The notes under the pieces are model-generated. The model was not told the origin of the DNA, did no database searches, and was given only the letters and a program-made list of their open reading frames with translations. Source: Ochotona curzoniae (Eukaryota; Chordata; Mammalia; Lagomorpha; Ochotonidae). Taken from it: a stretch of 64,000 nt of DNA. This document shows positions 26,861 through 39,011 of the stretch, in pieces (the stretch's first letter is position 1; each line of letters begins with the position of its first letter). A program made the translations under genes and the position numbers. The stretch is from assembly GCF_017591425.1 (NCBI RefSeq), contig NW_024466218.1, positions 16,010,001-16,074,000 of the forward strand. Reading direction: 5' to 3'.

Positions 26861-29274
26861 GTGAGTTTCTTGAATACATGTATAAACTTTATGACTAATG
26901 AGCAAAGTGAAATAAAATCACCATGGGAATTTAGAGTCAATAACTTAGAAGTTATCAGTGTATATGAAAAAGGCAGCTGCAAGAGTATATCAACAGGGAT
27001 ATATGTTGCTATTTGTTGATCCATGGACAATCTCTGGAGTTGAGTCAGAGATGGCAACAATTTCAGGCAGCAACACTCGTGTGCATTAGACAGATTGCGG
27101 TAAGAAGCTTTGGAGGCCTAGCTTCCTTCCCCGTCAAGGGAAGACACTCTCCTTCACAGGTGAGCTGATACAGACAGCCTGCCAGAATGCCAGGGACATC
27201 GCAGAGGCAGAGGCAGCACTGAATTCCTACTGTCCCATTCATCTGTTTGAAAACATTTATACTATGAAAGAATTCTGGAAAAGATGTGCCATCTCAGAGT
27301 ATCATGACTCTAATTTGTAATGTGGAAATTGAGCTGCTAGTGTGCCAAACAGCTCTTTTGGACACAGGGCACAGAAGATTCGTACAGTTGATTCCATATT
27401 CAAACCACAGAATGGATGAAACTTCTAGAGAGAGGATTGTAATGAAATAGGCAGCATTACACTTAATCTAGAGACCATTTTCAAGTCTTCTTAGAGTACG
27501 AGGATATGACCACAGGGAAGTAATTTCACCTGTCTGAGGTTTTGTTTGAACTTTCATTTCTGGTTCTTGAAAGAATCTGTTAATTGAGCTGCTGTGTGTC
27601 TAACTTCCCAGGGATTCTGACATGCATTAGAGGCAGAGCAGGGACGCATTAAAGAGTGAAAATGTATCCAGATATTGGTATTTAACTATGGGAAGATGAA
27701 CTAATGCTTACAGTGCCATTCATGACCACCTCAGGAAATTTTTTGTAGATGAGTCATATTTATTTTATTTATCTCCATAATAACGGAAGGGAGTTTTAAG
27801 TTTATTGTAGCTTTGAATGCTACTTTCTGAATCAGTGCTCAAAAGGAAATATCAATAGACTGACTGCAACTGTGCAGTTTTGTGTTTTATGAAAATATTC
27901 AGCTAGAATCACGATATTTTGGTGGCAGAAATTGTATCTTCAGTGCAGCATGGTGTGGTCCAAACTCAACGAGATGCTGAAATAAACCTATTAGTGTGTA
28001 GGGTCAAGAAGTGTAGAGCAAATTTCCAGTGCAGAACTTGGGTAGAAAGGATTGTAAAAACACTGTTTAAACAAGTAGTCACTTTCCACTCAAATTCAGG
28101 TACTTCTAGAAAGAAATAAAATGCTCAGGTGATATAAAGTATGTGACAAGCTTCATTTGACTGGTTGGTTTCAAGTTTTCGAGAGGTGGATGATGGAGCT
28201 TTGCCCTTAGATGCTGAGGATCATTGAGAAGAGTGAGGGTACTTTGTGGGGTTCAGGAAGCAGGATTAAGCAAAGTGTACATGGCCTTTATGTGACCAGA
28301 GCAATTATTCAAACACCACGTTCTTATCTTTGTAATTATAGAATACAACTACTTCTTTATACTTCCCTTAATCTATTTACACAAAGAAATTCTCTTAATG
28401 TTTGGTTTTCGGTAATTGTAATATTAAAATATTGTTATTTTGACCCTGAGGCTGAAAAGCTTTCCAAAAGAAAGGCCTGTACTCAGAAAACAACTTGGAA
28501 GAAATTGTTTCCTACAGTTATGCTTTTTATTTTTTGATTGAATTTTGGCCTTTCTACTTACTTGTTTCTAAAAGGCCTGTCTTATTTGCAGTTTGGATGA
28601 AAATCTGGTTTGGACCTAATGCAGCAGTTAAAATTAAGTTTATGTTAATAAATTAATCCAATAAAATCATTTAAATTTACATAGTAGCTTTAAACTTTCC
28701 TATAGTTGGCAGTAACTGATATTTGTGGCACATAAAATCTATTGTAATTCTTCAAAGGTAAAGCTTGTTTTTATAGTGGACCTTCTTGTGAAAGTGTTTA
28801 ATCAAAGTGATTTCTCTTAATTTCATTCTTTTTGTTTATGCTTATGAAAAAAATGCACAGTATGATGAGTCACATGTTATAGAAAATAGGATGCAGTAAA
28901 TATGCCTGTGAGGCTACTTCCAAGAAAACAGCATCAGGGGAATAATCTTATTGCTGCTTCCTTATAACAGCTGATGGAACATAGGGGAAATGAATGTTAC
29001 TAAAGCAAGAATTTATTATTAACTCTTTTTCTATTGTTAAACATTAAATAAGGCTTTGAGACATCGTGTCATATTCATATATATTAAATGTTTTTAAGCA
29101 AGAATTTATAAACTAAATAAGGAAGTATGGGATAGCAAAAAAAAATTAAGAGCTACTGCATTAGTAAATAATTAGGTAATTTAATATAAAACATGGTAAA
29201 AAGTGCATAAAGATTATTAACTTTTGACTCTGGACTCAGTATCAGAGTCACGATTCAAACTGATAATAATTAAT

Positions 29275-29470
29275 TAACAGTATTTATTTAATACAAAATA
29301 CTGTTTAAAGATTATACATTCACTAACTTGTTTAAACTTCTTCATGGGCCAATGAAACAGGATACTTAAAAAATAATGTAGTTCAAGTTTATGTACTAAT
29401 TAATATAGCCAGAAAATCGGATTTGAACCTAAACATCCTGACCCACAAGTTCGTACTTTGCAATTACCTA
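29275..29470 (-). mobile_element. MIR fragment, antisense (probable)
   Basis: 'ggatttgaacctaaacatcctgac', preceded by a tract resembling 'catttaatcctcacaacaacc', gives the reversed MIR order. It is strongly diverged, as expected for this ancient SINE. Confidence 0.5.
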
Positions 29471-30423
29471 GGAAAGTTCTGGAGATAAATTTGCATGAAC
29501 TGCCCCAACCTTCTTTACCTATATCATAAAGTTTGTTTTGAAGCTTTGAGGTTATATTAATTTTTTAACTGCAGTTTTAAAATTTTTACCATCTCTCACC
29601 TTTTTCCTTTTTCTCTTCAGAATATTGTCTCCTCATTTTTGTCTGGAACCTTTAGCTTTATGAAATTGTGAAATTCTTTGTACAGTGCCTTGAATTTCTT
29701 GGCAGCAGTATGCTCAATAGATCTTACTAATAAGTCTATAAATCTCCGACTCTCGGAGTTAGATTGTCTTAGTCGCTGTGTTGAGTGCTTTGGCATACTG
29801 TGAGATTGGCTTATAATAAGTACATATCCTCACATTTCTATTAAGACTGCTGATGTTCTGTGAAATAGAAAAGCTTTCACTGTGGTTATTTAAGAAGCAT
29901 TGCTTTGTTTCCATATTCAGCATAGAAGTACATTTTCGAAGTGAAAAATAAATACGCAGAGTAAGTAGAGCAGTCGGTGTTCTGTGTGTGGGGAGACAAG
30001 GATCATTATACTAAGTTGTTTGCAGGAGAAAGCAGTGGTCCTGGAGGGATGAAGTAACAGTGATACGAGCTTCCACCGAGCGTTTGCCAGTTAGAAGAGC
30101 ATCATCTCAATAAGAAGTAAAATGGAGCCAACTTTAAAGGGAAAATCATAAACATTGTGGATAAGTTAAGTTTTCAGAGAAGCTGATCTTTATAACATGG
30201 TTTTCTTGAGCACAAGGAAAGCTTATAGACAGAATCCAGACCCTTAGGTTACTTGATTGAACCATAAAAAGGTAATAACAGTTTAGTGAAGAGTTCAGAT
30301 TGTGGTGGAAGGTATCATTATTTGACAAAGAAGGCAACATTTTTTTTGTGGTTTTTCTGACTACACTAAAGTTATTTTGGCAGTCATCTTTCGATGCTGA
30401 AAAGACTTTATGAACTATAAGGG

Positions 30424-30473
30424 GTTAAATTTATTCTCATTTTCTCTGTGGAGAAAATGAGAACAATTTGAAC
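30424..30473. other. Hairpin, 13-bp perfect stem extended to 20 of 23 pairs
   Basis: TTCTCATTTTCTC at 30434-30446 pairs perfectly with GAGAAAATGAGAA at 30451-30463 around a TGTG loop. Pairing continues outward with three mismatches to 30424/30473. It is too short for a standard microRNA precursor. Confidence 0.7.
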
Positions 30474-31975
30474 AATGAAATTGAACAATGGGAAGAACTT
30501 ATATGAAGACTTTATATTGCTTGATTCAGAATAGTTGAATAAAAGAGAGATGTTTTAGCTGTTTGTAGATATAATAGCTACTTTTGAATTGAGTTGCTGA
30601 AAATTACTTAATAAAAATCTTAGTCTCTTGGCAAGGATGTTGTAAGGTAAATTTCTGCTTACAACAGGGGATTTAGGCTAATAATCACTTTGAACTTGAG
30701 CTTCTGGGAGTATGTGGGAAATAATTAGGAAGAACCTGGAATTGAGGCCTTTTGTTAGAAACCTGTGTGAAATAATGAGAATGAAGCTGAGTGGAACTAT
30801 CGCTGGGAAACAGTTTGACAGGGTTTGGAAATGGATTTGTGTTTTCAGTGTGGACGGAGTAATGGCTTTAAGAGGAATGGACCTAGTAGGAAAGCAGCAT
30901 CTCGTGAGAGAAGCAGCAGGCTGGGTTGGACGAAAGTGATACCTAAGCCACTGAACCTCGCTGAGGCTCTCTGGCTTACATAGGACAGAGTATCCTCTAG
31001 GGTTGGACTAAGTGGTGGACGTGAAGTTTCATTTATTAATCTTACTAACCAAAAATTATGCTTTTTTTTTTCTGAGTGGACTTTTTGAGAATTTGATTTG
31101 TGCATTAATGAAATTTTAATTTGGCACAGCAAGAATAAACATTTTTGAAATTATCTTTGTTTTATATATAATTCACGAATTTAGAACGTGATAGGAAAAA
31201 GAAAGCATTTTAGGTTTTGCCAGAGAAGTGTTGTCTGTAAGAAGACCTGGTGACAGAGTGGACTGTATGTACCTTTTGAAGAAACAGACTTTGTAATTTA
31301 TGCAGTTATGATTTTTAAATATCCAGGTAACCTGCTTAACTTGCAGTCAATGTGCTGTCTGTCTAAAACAAGATTCCAGAAAGATGTGCTAGGCAGTTCG
31401 ATCATAGAGTAATTGGTGTTCATTTTATGTTTAACCTTTTTTTTTTTTTTTTGAGCTTTTATTTTTTGGTTTTTCTTCAGAGATACACACCTAGTCCAAT
31501 TTGAATTCTCATGTGTTAATATCTGGGAAAGTCGGTGATCCTCACCTTGGGGAGTAACAAGATGAAGCTAGTATTTTAGGGATGTCTGCTATTACTTGAC
31601 TTCTGAGTCTCCCAGTGATTATAGGATTTTATGACTCACTGTTGATGTGGTGAAATGAAGTTTGTGTTCAGTGCACCTTTCAAGTTCATGAGATACCCCT
31701 CAACCTTGTCTAAGGCCTTTACTGTTTTAAAATAGCCCAAGGAAAATGGAAAAATATTGAAATAAAATTAACAATCTGTAAAATGCTTTACAGTTAATTT
31801 GACTTAAAAATGTAGTGGCTTTTCTAGAACATATATAACCTCATTTAGTATTTACATAGGAGTTTGTCCTTGACTCCCAGGATCAAGTGCAACCCTCTGC
31901 CTCTTCACCTTTGACCTTTCCTTCCCCAGGTACTAGGTTATTGGTAACTTAAATTTTTGTTGTTGTTGAATTTAG

Positions 31976-32161
31976 GCATTGACAAAATTTTTGAAATGCG
32001 TCAATTGGGATCTGCCTCAGGAGGCCAAACAGGCTTTGGAACTTCTGGGGAAGTGGAAGCCAATGGATGTGGAGGATTCCTTGGAGCTGTTATCCTCTCA
32101 TTACACCAATCCCACGGTGAGGCGGTATGCAGTGGCCCGATTACGGCAGGCTGATGACGAG
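31976..32161 (+). CDS. PIK3C3: PIK3C3 exon 10: helical domain core, residues 329-390
   Basis: The longest exon in the window, 62 codons, phase 0 at both ends. It encodes [20 protein letters not shown], then [20 protein letters not shown], then [20 protein letters not shown] and DE. The '[19 protein letters not shown]' and '[13 protein letters not shown]' segments are signature motifs of the PIK accessory domain shared by PI3K and PI4K enzymes. No difference from human is seen. Acceptor 'gttgaatttag', donor 'GAG|gtaaag'. Confidence 0.98.
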
Positions 32162-33254
32162 GTAAAGCATTGCTTCTTACTCCTGTTCGACCATGTTCAT
32201 TCTAAACTAAGGCCTAATTAAAGACAGAGAGAGGGTGAGAGGAGGCTGTTTAGAAGGCAACAGCATATAGTATGTGTGTTTCCTGAAGTAAAATTAAAAT
32301 TTTCCCCCAAGGACTTCTCTGTGAAATGAAAATTTACTTCTTGATCTGTTACGTGATAGGACAATCACTCCCAAGACACTTACTTGGCAGCAGAGCTTGT
32401 ATTGCTCTGTCTGGAAAAAGGAATTCTAATGAAAAATGGTTGAATGCAGCACCAGTTGGGGAATAATTCAGATCCTCTCTATCAGTCAGTATACAACAAA
32501 CCACATTTAACTGTAGCTTGGAAGGCCCGTGGGGCTCAAGCAGAGAGATGCAGGGTCACCTCAGTCTCCGTCAGGCTCCTTTCAACTTGAGGCTGCTGAC
32601 AGTCATGTGTACATGTAGATTCTGTTGTTGGTTTTGAAGCTTCATGCTGGATAATTATATCGTTGTGAGGCTGTCAGGGAAGGAGGGACGCTCAGTGGAA
32701 TCAAAGCTGATTGATTTTGAATCTTAGTAGTTCCTAATGAGGCAGTCTAACCAAGCAATTTTTGCATTTAATTTTTATTAGAGTGAATGTATTCTCAATA
32801 TGTTAGCTAGTATGGCTCATGAAATGTGCAGTATCTCTTCTTAAGATAGAAGCTGAGCCAAAAAACATTATCAAGAACTATTTTAAAGTTAAAAGATCAG
32901 AAACAGTATCATCATTTTAAATGATCTCATGAAATAAAGTACTTTTAAAGCTATTACATTTGTTTCTTTACAGAAAAATTTATTCAACAAAATAGTATTA
33001 TGAACCCTCAATATGTACATTACCTGTCAAGTCAGTCAGTCTTGTTTGATACATAATGTGCTATACTTTATCCTACTCATCGCCTGTCCTCCACCAGATC
33101 TGGAAATATCCCATGACTTTTGATATACTGCCTGTAAACCAGGGGTTTTCATGGAACACAGTCTTTAGATTGGATAGTTCTCCAAAATGATCATAGCAAT
33201 CTGGTACTATCAGCTGTTTATTACAAAGACTATTTTAAAACAATGCAAATGTCC

Positions 33255-33572
33255 CTGGCGAGGTCTTGCATGTGCTGGAATCCCATATGGGTGCCAGTTC
33301 ATATCCTGGGTGCTCCACTTCCCTTCCAGCTCCCCCTGCTTTTAGCTTGGGAAAGCAGTTGAGAACAGCCCCAAAGCCTTGGGACCCTGCACCCATGTGG
33401 GAGACCTGCAAGAAGCTCTTAACTCCTGGCTTTGGATCATCTCGTCTCCAGCCATCGTGGCCACTTGGGGAATAAACTCAAGGATGGAGATCTTTGTCTT
33501 TCGTTCTCTCTGTAAATCTGCCTTTCCACTAAGCATAATTTTAACAAACAAACAAACAAACAAACAAAAAAC
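33255..33572 (+). mobile_element. C-type SINE, sense, 5'-truncated, (AAAC)n tail
   Basis: Lacks the A-box head and begins at 'tggcgaggtcttgcatgtgctgg'. It continues through 'tcccatatgggtgccagttc' and 'gggaccctgcacccatgtggg' to 'aatctgcctttccac', then six AAAC units as the tail. Confidence 0.88.
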
Positions 33573-33705
33573 CTGGTACTGCAAAAAGACAGATGAGTAA
33601 GAGAAAAGCATTGAAATTAATGTAAGCTTTACCTGACATGGCTTCTTCAAAAGATAATGAAGACCAGAAGAAATTGTTGAGTCTTTTTGCTTTTCTTGAC
33701 TGGAT

Positions 33706-33985
33706 TTTTAAAAAGTGATTTGTTTATTTCTTTCAAGGGCAGAGTTACAGAAAGATCTTACATCTGAGGCTTCGCTCACCAAGTGACGGCAACAGTGAGG
33801 GCTTAAACAGACTGAATCCCAGAGCCAGGGTCTCTCACTTGGCTATTAGAGTCCCAAACACTTGGGCCAACTTCCGCTGTTTTCCCAGACATACTAGCAA
33901 GGAGCTGAGTTGGAACTTGTGCCTGTATGGAATGCTGGCATTGCAGGTGGAAGCTCGTAGTCCTATGCCTCAACACCTACCCCTG
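33706..33985 (-). mobile_element. C-type SINE, antisense
   Basis: 'ttttaaaaagtgatttgtttatttc', 'gcttcgctcaccaagtgacgg' and 'ggaatgctggcattgcagg' give the reversed order. It pairs tail-to-tail with the sense copy 130 bp upstream. Confidence 0.8.
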
Positions 33986-34474
33986 TTGAATTCCATTTGT
34001 GTAGCCTTAAGTCTTTGAGCATAATGTAAATTAAAGTATGTTTTTGCCAATGTCAAACAAATTTTTAAAAAATGATTGAATATGAGCATTTTAATGCTAG
34101 ATTTGCCTAAGAGTAGAAAACAGTGGAAAATTTTATGTGGGACAAAACCTTATGAGCTGAGTAATAAGCTGGAAGGAACAGACTTTTAGGTTTGTCCTGG
34201 TGCCACCTTTTATTATTATTATTGTTGTTATTTTAATATGATTAGGGTACCTCTCAACCAAGGGATTAATGACCTCTTTCAGAGGAAGGTTAGACAGTCT
34301 TTCCTGAACTTGCTGTTTTCCAAACTCCTTCAACTCCAAATGTGTGAATTTTTAGATGCTAAATTTTGGGGTAGCATGTGGGAGCATACTGCCTGATGTT
34401 ATTTTTGTTTTCTAAGTTTCTCTGTATGTGTGTCTTTACGTCGTGAATGGCCTGGGTCCTGCATTGTAGCAAAT

Positions 34475-34688
34475 CACGTTAAGCTATTGCCTGAGATACC
34501 TTGTTCAGTTTGAGTGCTGGTTCAGGTACTGACTGTTCCTGGCTCAGCCTCACCCGAATAGGCGTATCGTGGCTGGCTGTGGAGTAAAAGAGCAGGTGGA
34601 AGATCTCCTTTCTCTGTCTCCCTCTTCCTCTGTGACTGCCCCCTCTCTCTGTAATTTTGGCTTTCAAATAAAGATATCTTTCAAAAGG
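34475..34688 (+). mobile_element. Diverged SINE, sense
   Basis: 'gtgctggttcaggtactgactgttcctggctcagcctc' and 'gtggaagatctcctttctctgtctccctcttcctctgtg' end in 'ggctttcaaataaagat', the SINE body and 3' end in order. Confidence 0.6.
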
Positions 34689-36289
34689 GTAGGTTGTGTT
34701 TATTATTTACTGCACACGTTTGGCCCGTGTTCTTATGTGGCCTCTCAAGTGTAATTCACTTGAGTGAATTGTAAGTGTGCAGGTAGATTTCTTCATGATA
34801 TACCAACTATACATTTATAGATTCATCTTGCTCTTAACGCTTGTTTTAACTTGATGATTTACCAATATTTATCAATTTTTAAAGGTATATTTCTTTATAT
34901 TATATTGCTTTGATATTCCACATTAGATTTTAATAAGGCAGTGGCATTCAAGCTAGATTTGTAGAAATGTGGACTTTTCATGATAGAAGTTGATATTGCA
35001 AGCTGAGAAAGCAACTTGAATAAAAGCTAGCCGATGGCAAAGTATAGAAAGAATACAAAGCATTTCACAGTAACGGGTGTAAGGCTGTATTATGGAAGTG
35101 AAATCAAAATCCATCTCTTTAACTGAAAACATGTACAAAAACACTTGCTCTTAATTCAGTGAGAAGTAGAAAGCGACTGATTTTGGACACAGCCCTTTGC
35201 ACTTGCTTTCTGAAGCATTAGGATTAACTGGTTCTTCAGAAAAAAAAAAGAACACTGTCATGATACATTTCCATAGCTCTGGGGAAACTTTTCCTGAGTT
35301 GCCTGAGATTCAAACATGATTCTTTTTCTTTTTTGGATTTTCCTTATTCAGATGCTTATGTCTTTCATACTTGGAGTCATTTTATGTTTTTCAAGATGTG
35401 AATATATAATGAGAATACTGACTTTCTACTTACTGATGAGTTAATTCATTTTCATGCAAGTAAAGGAAAGTAAAGTTTAAATATAAAATGCCCAATGACC
35501 TACAAATCAGATAGTGATAAGTGACAGGAATTTTTTTCTCCCTGAATTTTGCCTTCCTATGGAACTTTTAAAGTAACATTACTGTATTTTTTATTTCATG
35601 TGATTAAATATTTTCCATAATTAGGAAAGCACAAGTGATGTGTTTAGCAGCATGGCTGAGAAATGTCAGTAAAGGTGTTGAATTATGGTACCTCCAAGGG
35701 AGACTACTTGTCATTAGATATTAACAATATTTTCCTATGTAATTGCTAGACAAAACTCATCATTGTATCTATACTGCACCATCAATGCTAAATATAATAT
35801 AAAGTCGGTTGCTTATTACTTCTGCCAAAGTTTCTTTAAAAAAAAAAAAGACACAGACCACTGTGTACACCTGTTTTGCTATAAAGCTGCTTGATTTCCT
35901 GCTCGCTTATATTGATACATATTTGATTAATGATGAAATGCATATTTGTTTGTTAGCATTGCCTAATGATTTATATTTTTGCTACTCTGTTAGAAGGTAT
36001 AAATTGCAAAAAAAAAAAAAAAAGAAATCCTTACATGGAGGGGTTTTTCAAAAACAGAAAATGTGTGGTATGAAAAGCTATAACTTTAAAAATTTTTTTT
36101 CACCACAACAAACTTCCCTGTAATTCCATTTTCCATGAACCTTTTTGAAAGATTCTTATATTTAGTAAGGGATAATGAGTAATTGGTATAAGGGTTGTGT
36201 GTATATTTCACAAAATAGTGGAAATATTAAAAAATGAATAAGAAAGTTAATACAGGTGCTCGCAGCACTAAAAAGAGTGGGCTATTTAA

Positions 36290-36432
36290 TGTTTACAGAA
36301 GATTCAGCCTGGTTTGTGGGCTCAGAGGGAATTTGGTTTGGAAGCGAAGCAGCTGGGACTTGAACTCATCCATATGGGATGGTGGAATGGCAGGCAGTGG
36401 CTTAAGCTGCTCTACCATGATACTAGGCTCAA
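36290..36432 (-). mobile_element. SINE fragment, antisense
   Basis: 'cagctgggacttgaactcatccatatgggatggtggaatggcagg' followed by 'agctgctctaccatgatactaggc' is the reversed head half of a SINE; the tail half is absent. Confidence 0.6.
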
Positions 36433-36544
36433 CACAATTTCTTTAAAACTTGAGCTGTCAGGAAAAAGAACATAAGGTGTTTCAGAATCCTAACTATATA
36501 AGTTTATAAAGCAAAAATTCTCTGTAAACTAATGTTTATGACAC

Positions 36545-36660
36545 TAATATTTATATTGTGATATCCATTTAACAGCTGAGGAAGCCTTGAGCACAATAAA
36601 GTTACGTAGTTTAGTAATATGCCAAAGCTAACAAAGCTTAAAGGTAGCAAATTAAGTTAA
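36545..36660 (-). mobile_element. MIR fragment, antisense
   Basis: 'ccatttaacagctgaggaagcc' and 'atgccaaagctaacaaagct' match the reversed MIR order 'ccattttacagatgaggaaac ... tgcccaaggtcacacagct'. Confidence 0.6.
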
Positions 36661-36750
36661 AATATTAGTTTTATATTTAGGAGCAAATTATTCCTATGGT
36701 GATACATCCTTTGCTTTTTAAATGTTGTCTTATTTTTGTTTGTTTTTCAG

Positions 36751-36905
36751 GATTTATTGATGTACCTGTTACAGTTGGTTCAGGCTCTCAAATATGAAAA
36801 TTTTGATGACATAAAGAATGGATTGGAACCTACAAAGAAGGATAGCCAAGGCTCAATATCAGAGAGTGTGTCTAATTCTGTAATAAATTCCACAGAAGTA
36901 GATAG
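36751..36905 (+). CDS. PIK3C3: PIK3C3 exon 11: helical domain and disordered loop, residues 391-442
   Basis: Encodes [20 protein letters not shown], then [11 protein letters not shown], then a Ser/Asn-rich run ending at Asp441 with Ser442 split across the donor. The first half is a conserved helical-domain pair. The second half belongs to the disordered loop within that domain and differs from human at several positions (for example SQGSISES for SQSSVSEN, and STEVD for SAEID). Acceptor 'tttgtttttcag', donor 'TAG|gtatgg'. Exit phase 2. Confidence 0.96.
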
Positions 36906-37084
36906 GTATGGATATATTTTCAAGAAGAAATATAAATTCCTGCATGGAGAATATATTTTTAATTTGATGCATTATCCATTGTGTCTTCCTTAGATATACC
37001 AAAATGTAAAACTACTAGTTTTGAAATTTTACCCATGCATGTGGGAAGAGCAATTAGAGAGAATGAACTGCTGTACTGGAGTGT

Positions 37085-37200
37085 GTGGTTTTGCATGCTA
37101 GTGAGTCAAAATCCTGGAGTTGAGATCATCTCTGCCACAAAACTTGTACAAATTTGTCTCTGTGTCCTATTTTCTGTGTGACCCAAGTTTCTCATCTTAG
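37085..37200 (+). mobile_element. MIR fragment, sense (possible)
   Basis: 'aaaatcctggagttgagatcatctctgccac' and 'tttctgtgtgacccaagtttctcatctt' parallel the MIR 'gaatcccggctctgccac ... ctgtgtgaccttgggcaag' order. Confidence 0.4.
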
Positions 37201-37510
37201 TGATCTGCTTCTTCACCACTGTGGGCTGCCTGCCACTCTGCGAATCTACGTCCAGGATAGATGGTCCCGGGTTCCCCAGGGTCCTGGTGTCCTGGAACAC
37301 ACATGGCACTGGATGTCCATATGGCCACCCTGGTGCCGTCTCAGCCCTTCCACCTAGGCTTATGGCTGTTATGCTCAGCTCCCTAGGGGGTGTGGGGGCT
37401 TCAGTGGTAGCTGTGGCGGTGGGGACCTGGGCTGAATGGCCAAGATGGTCCCATCATTACAGATGCCCCCTTCCTTACTGTGCTGAATACTTCTCTCCAG
37501 GAGCAGTGAC
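37200..37510. other. GC-rich island of unknown origin
   Basis: About 310 bp with high G+C ('gatggtcccgggttccccagg', 'ggtggggacctgggctgaatgg') sit in AT-rich intron. Several overlapping short frames are open, but none resembles a known protein. It may be an unrecognised repeat. Confidence 0.5.
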
Positions 37511-38366
37511 ACACTAGCACCCGCAAAGATAATACATTTGTAAATATATTTGTAAGCACATAATACTCAGTATATGCACGCTAAAATTATAAGAAAACAA
37601 AGGAGAGACTGAATTACTGGGATAAAATGGTTTAACACTTGATTTTGTGTTAGCTGTCTTACCTCTTTAGCAATTTTTCTTTGAAAATATAGTGCATCAT
37701 TTAAATTGAACATCAATGATGAACAGCAATTTCAAAATGTCAACACTGTGCCGTGTAGTCCACATGGTACTGTGCTATCCCTAATTACCTGTTAGATGTA
37801 GGACTGTATGAAAAGTTATGTACATTGCCCCAAGTCCTAGATTTTGCACGTTAGACTCCAGAGTCCATTTTCTTTCTTATTGCCATTTGACATTTTATAA
37901 AGTTGTAATGTTGAAACAAATGGGAGGTTGCAAATGAAGAATATGAGACTGGTTGAGAATGGATTTCTGAAGATCTTAAAGTTGTTTGTGACGCCATTAA
38001 GTCTGATAAAGATTTCCTATATCAGTTCAGTCATTTAGTGTGTGAGCTCAAGATTGGGTTTCTGAGTTTTTCCTTATAATTATGCAAATGCTATTTTCTG
38101 CATTTTGTTTGGAGAGAATTGAAAAATAAAACCAGTTTTTCTCTTTGGATACTTTATAGTTCTCAGTTTTTAAGAGTGGTTATCTCATGGAGGCTTTTAA
38201 TTTCAATTCATGTGTAACTACCTTCTTTTTACACAAGCCAGGTAGAATGTTTTATTAGTAAAAATACTGATGTTTTATGTAGTGGTAATAGCTGTAAGCC
38301 AATGATTAAGTTTCCCAAGTCATGATTTGATAATCACTTGTTCTTGATGATTTTATTTCTCATGTT

Positions 38367-38650
38367 GATTTTTTTTAAAGTATCTATTTGGGAAATAGTC
38401 AGAGAAAGGGTTCCCATTTACTGGTTCATTCCCCAGATAACTTAGGGAGCAAAGCTTTGTCTAGGCTGGTCTTTGGGTGAAGCCAATAGCCAGGACTTTA
38501 ATCCAGGTCTCCCATGTGGGAGACCAGCTGCCTCCAAAGGTGTGTGTTGGGAAGTTGGTGTTTGAAGCCATGGTTGGACTTGAACTCAGGCAATTGGTTT
38601 GGGCTATGGCTTTCTTATGCACTAGGCTATATTCCACTTCCTGGATGATT
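38367..38650 (-). mobile_element. C-type SINE, antisense
   Basis: 'ttttttttaaagtatctatttggg', 'cccatttactggttcattcccc' and 'gggctatggctttcttatgcactaggc' follow the reversed order; diverged. It ends about 360 bp upstream of exon 12. Confidence 0.78.
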
Positions 38651-38718
38651 GTTAAAAAGATTAAAAGGAGGTGACATTATCTTGTGACCATGTTTTGAAA
38701 ATGCTAGTTTAGTGTTAA

Positions 38719-38720
<2 letters not shown>

Positions 38721-38757
<37 letters not shown>
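38721..38757. repeat. (GT)18 microsatellite
   Basis: Uninterrupted GT units, followed by 'ataatattgc'. Confidence 0.97.
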
Positions 38758-38759
<2 letters not shown>

Positions 38760-39011
38760 ATATTGCTTACCAAAACCTGCAGTAATACTTTGACTCACAC
38801 ATAAATCTCCAAGAAGCTGTTACCCATGCAGGTGTTGTATCTGTTACAATGTGTATGTTTTTCCCAGAGCATTACATGACCTAACACCATGAGAAATTAC
38901 AGCATTGGCCAGACACAATTGAAACTACCGAACCTAAAAGAAAAAAAAAAAAAGTTGTCTTCTCTTATGGACAGAAGAGTTTGTTAATGGCATCTCCTTT
39001 TACATTTCCAG

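Larger units (their letters stand above)
26861..31975 (+). other. PIK3C3: Intron 9
   Basis: A 5.1-kb intron without a recognisable lagomorph SINE. It contains an ancient MIR fragment at 29275 and a 50-nt hairpin at 30424. The stretches 27050-28540 and 30680-31010 are less AT-rich than their surroundings but match nothing I know. Confidence 0.8.
32162..36750 (+). other. PIK3C3: Intron 10
   Basis: Contains SINEs at 33255 (sense), 33706 (antisense), 34475 (sense fragment) and 36290 (antisense fragment), and a MIR fragment at 36545. The stretches 32220-33250 and 34690-36290 are AT-rich with A runs (36009-36024) and nothing recognised. Confidence 0.82.
36906..39011 (+). other. PIK3C3: Intron 11
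   Basis: Holds a possible MIR fragment (37085-37200), a GC-rich island at 37200-37510 of unknown origin, an antisense SINE at 38367 and a (GT)18 microsatellite at 38721. The interval 37510-38360 is AT-rich with nothing recognised. Confidence 0.82.

Noticed and set aside
26774..27019. Open frame extending exon 9 past its donor
   Set aside because: The first part is true PIK3C3 coding sequence, but after 26860 it enters intron behind a good donor (gtgagt) and loses all similarity to VPS34.
30424..30473. microRNA precursor
   Set aside because: The arms total 23 nt with a 4-nt loop, too short for standard Drosha/Dicer substrates.
36736..36993. Open frame starting before and ending after exon 11
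   Set aside because: Only 36751-36905 is exon, by the acceptor 'tttttcag' and the phase needed to join exon 12; the flanks are intronic read-through.
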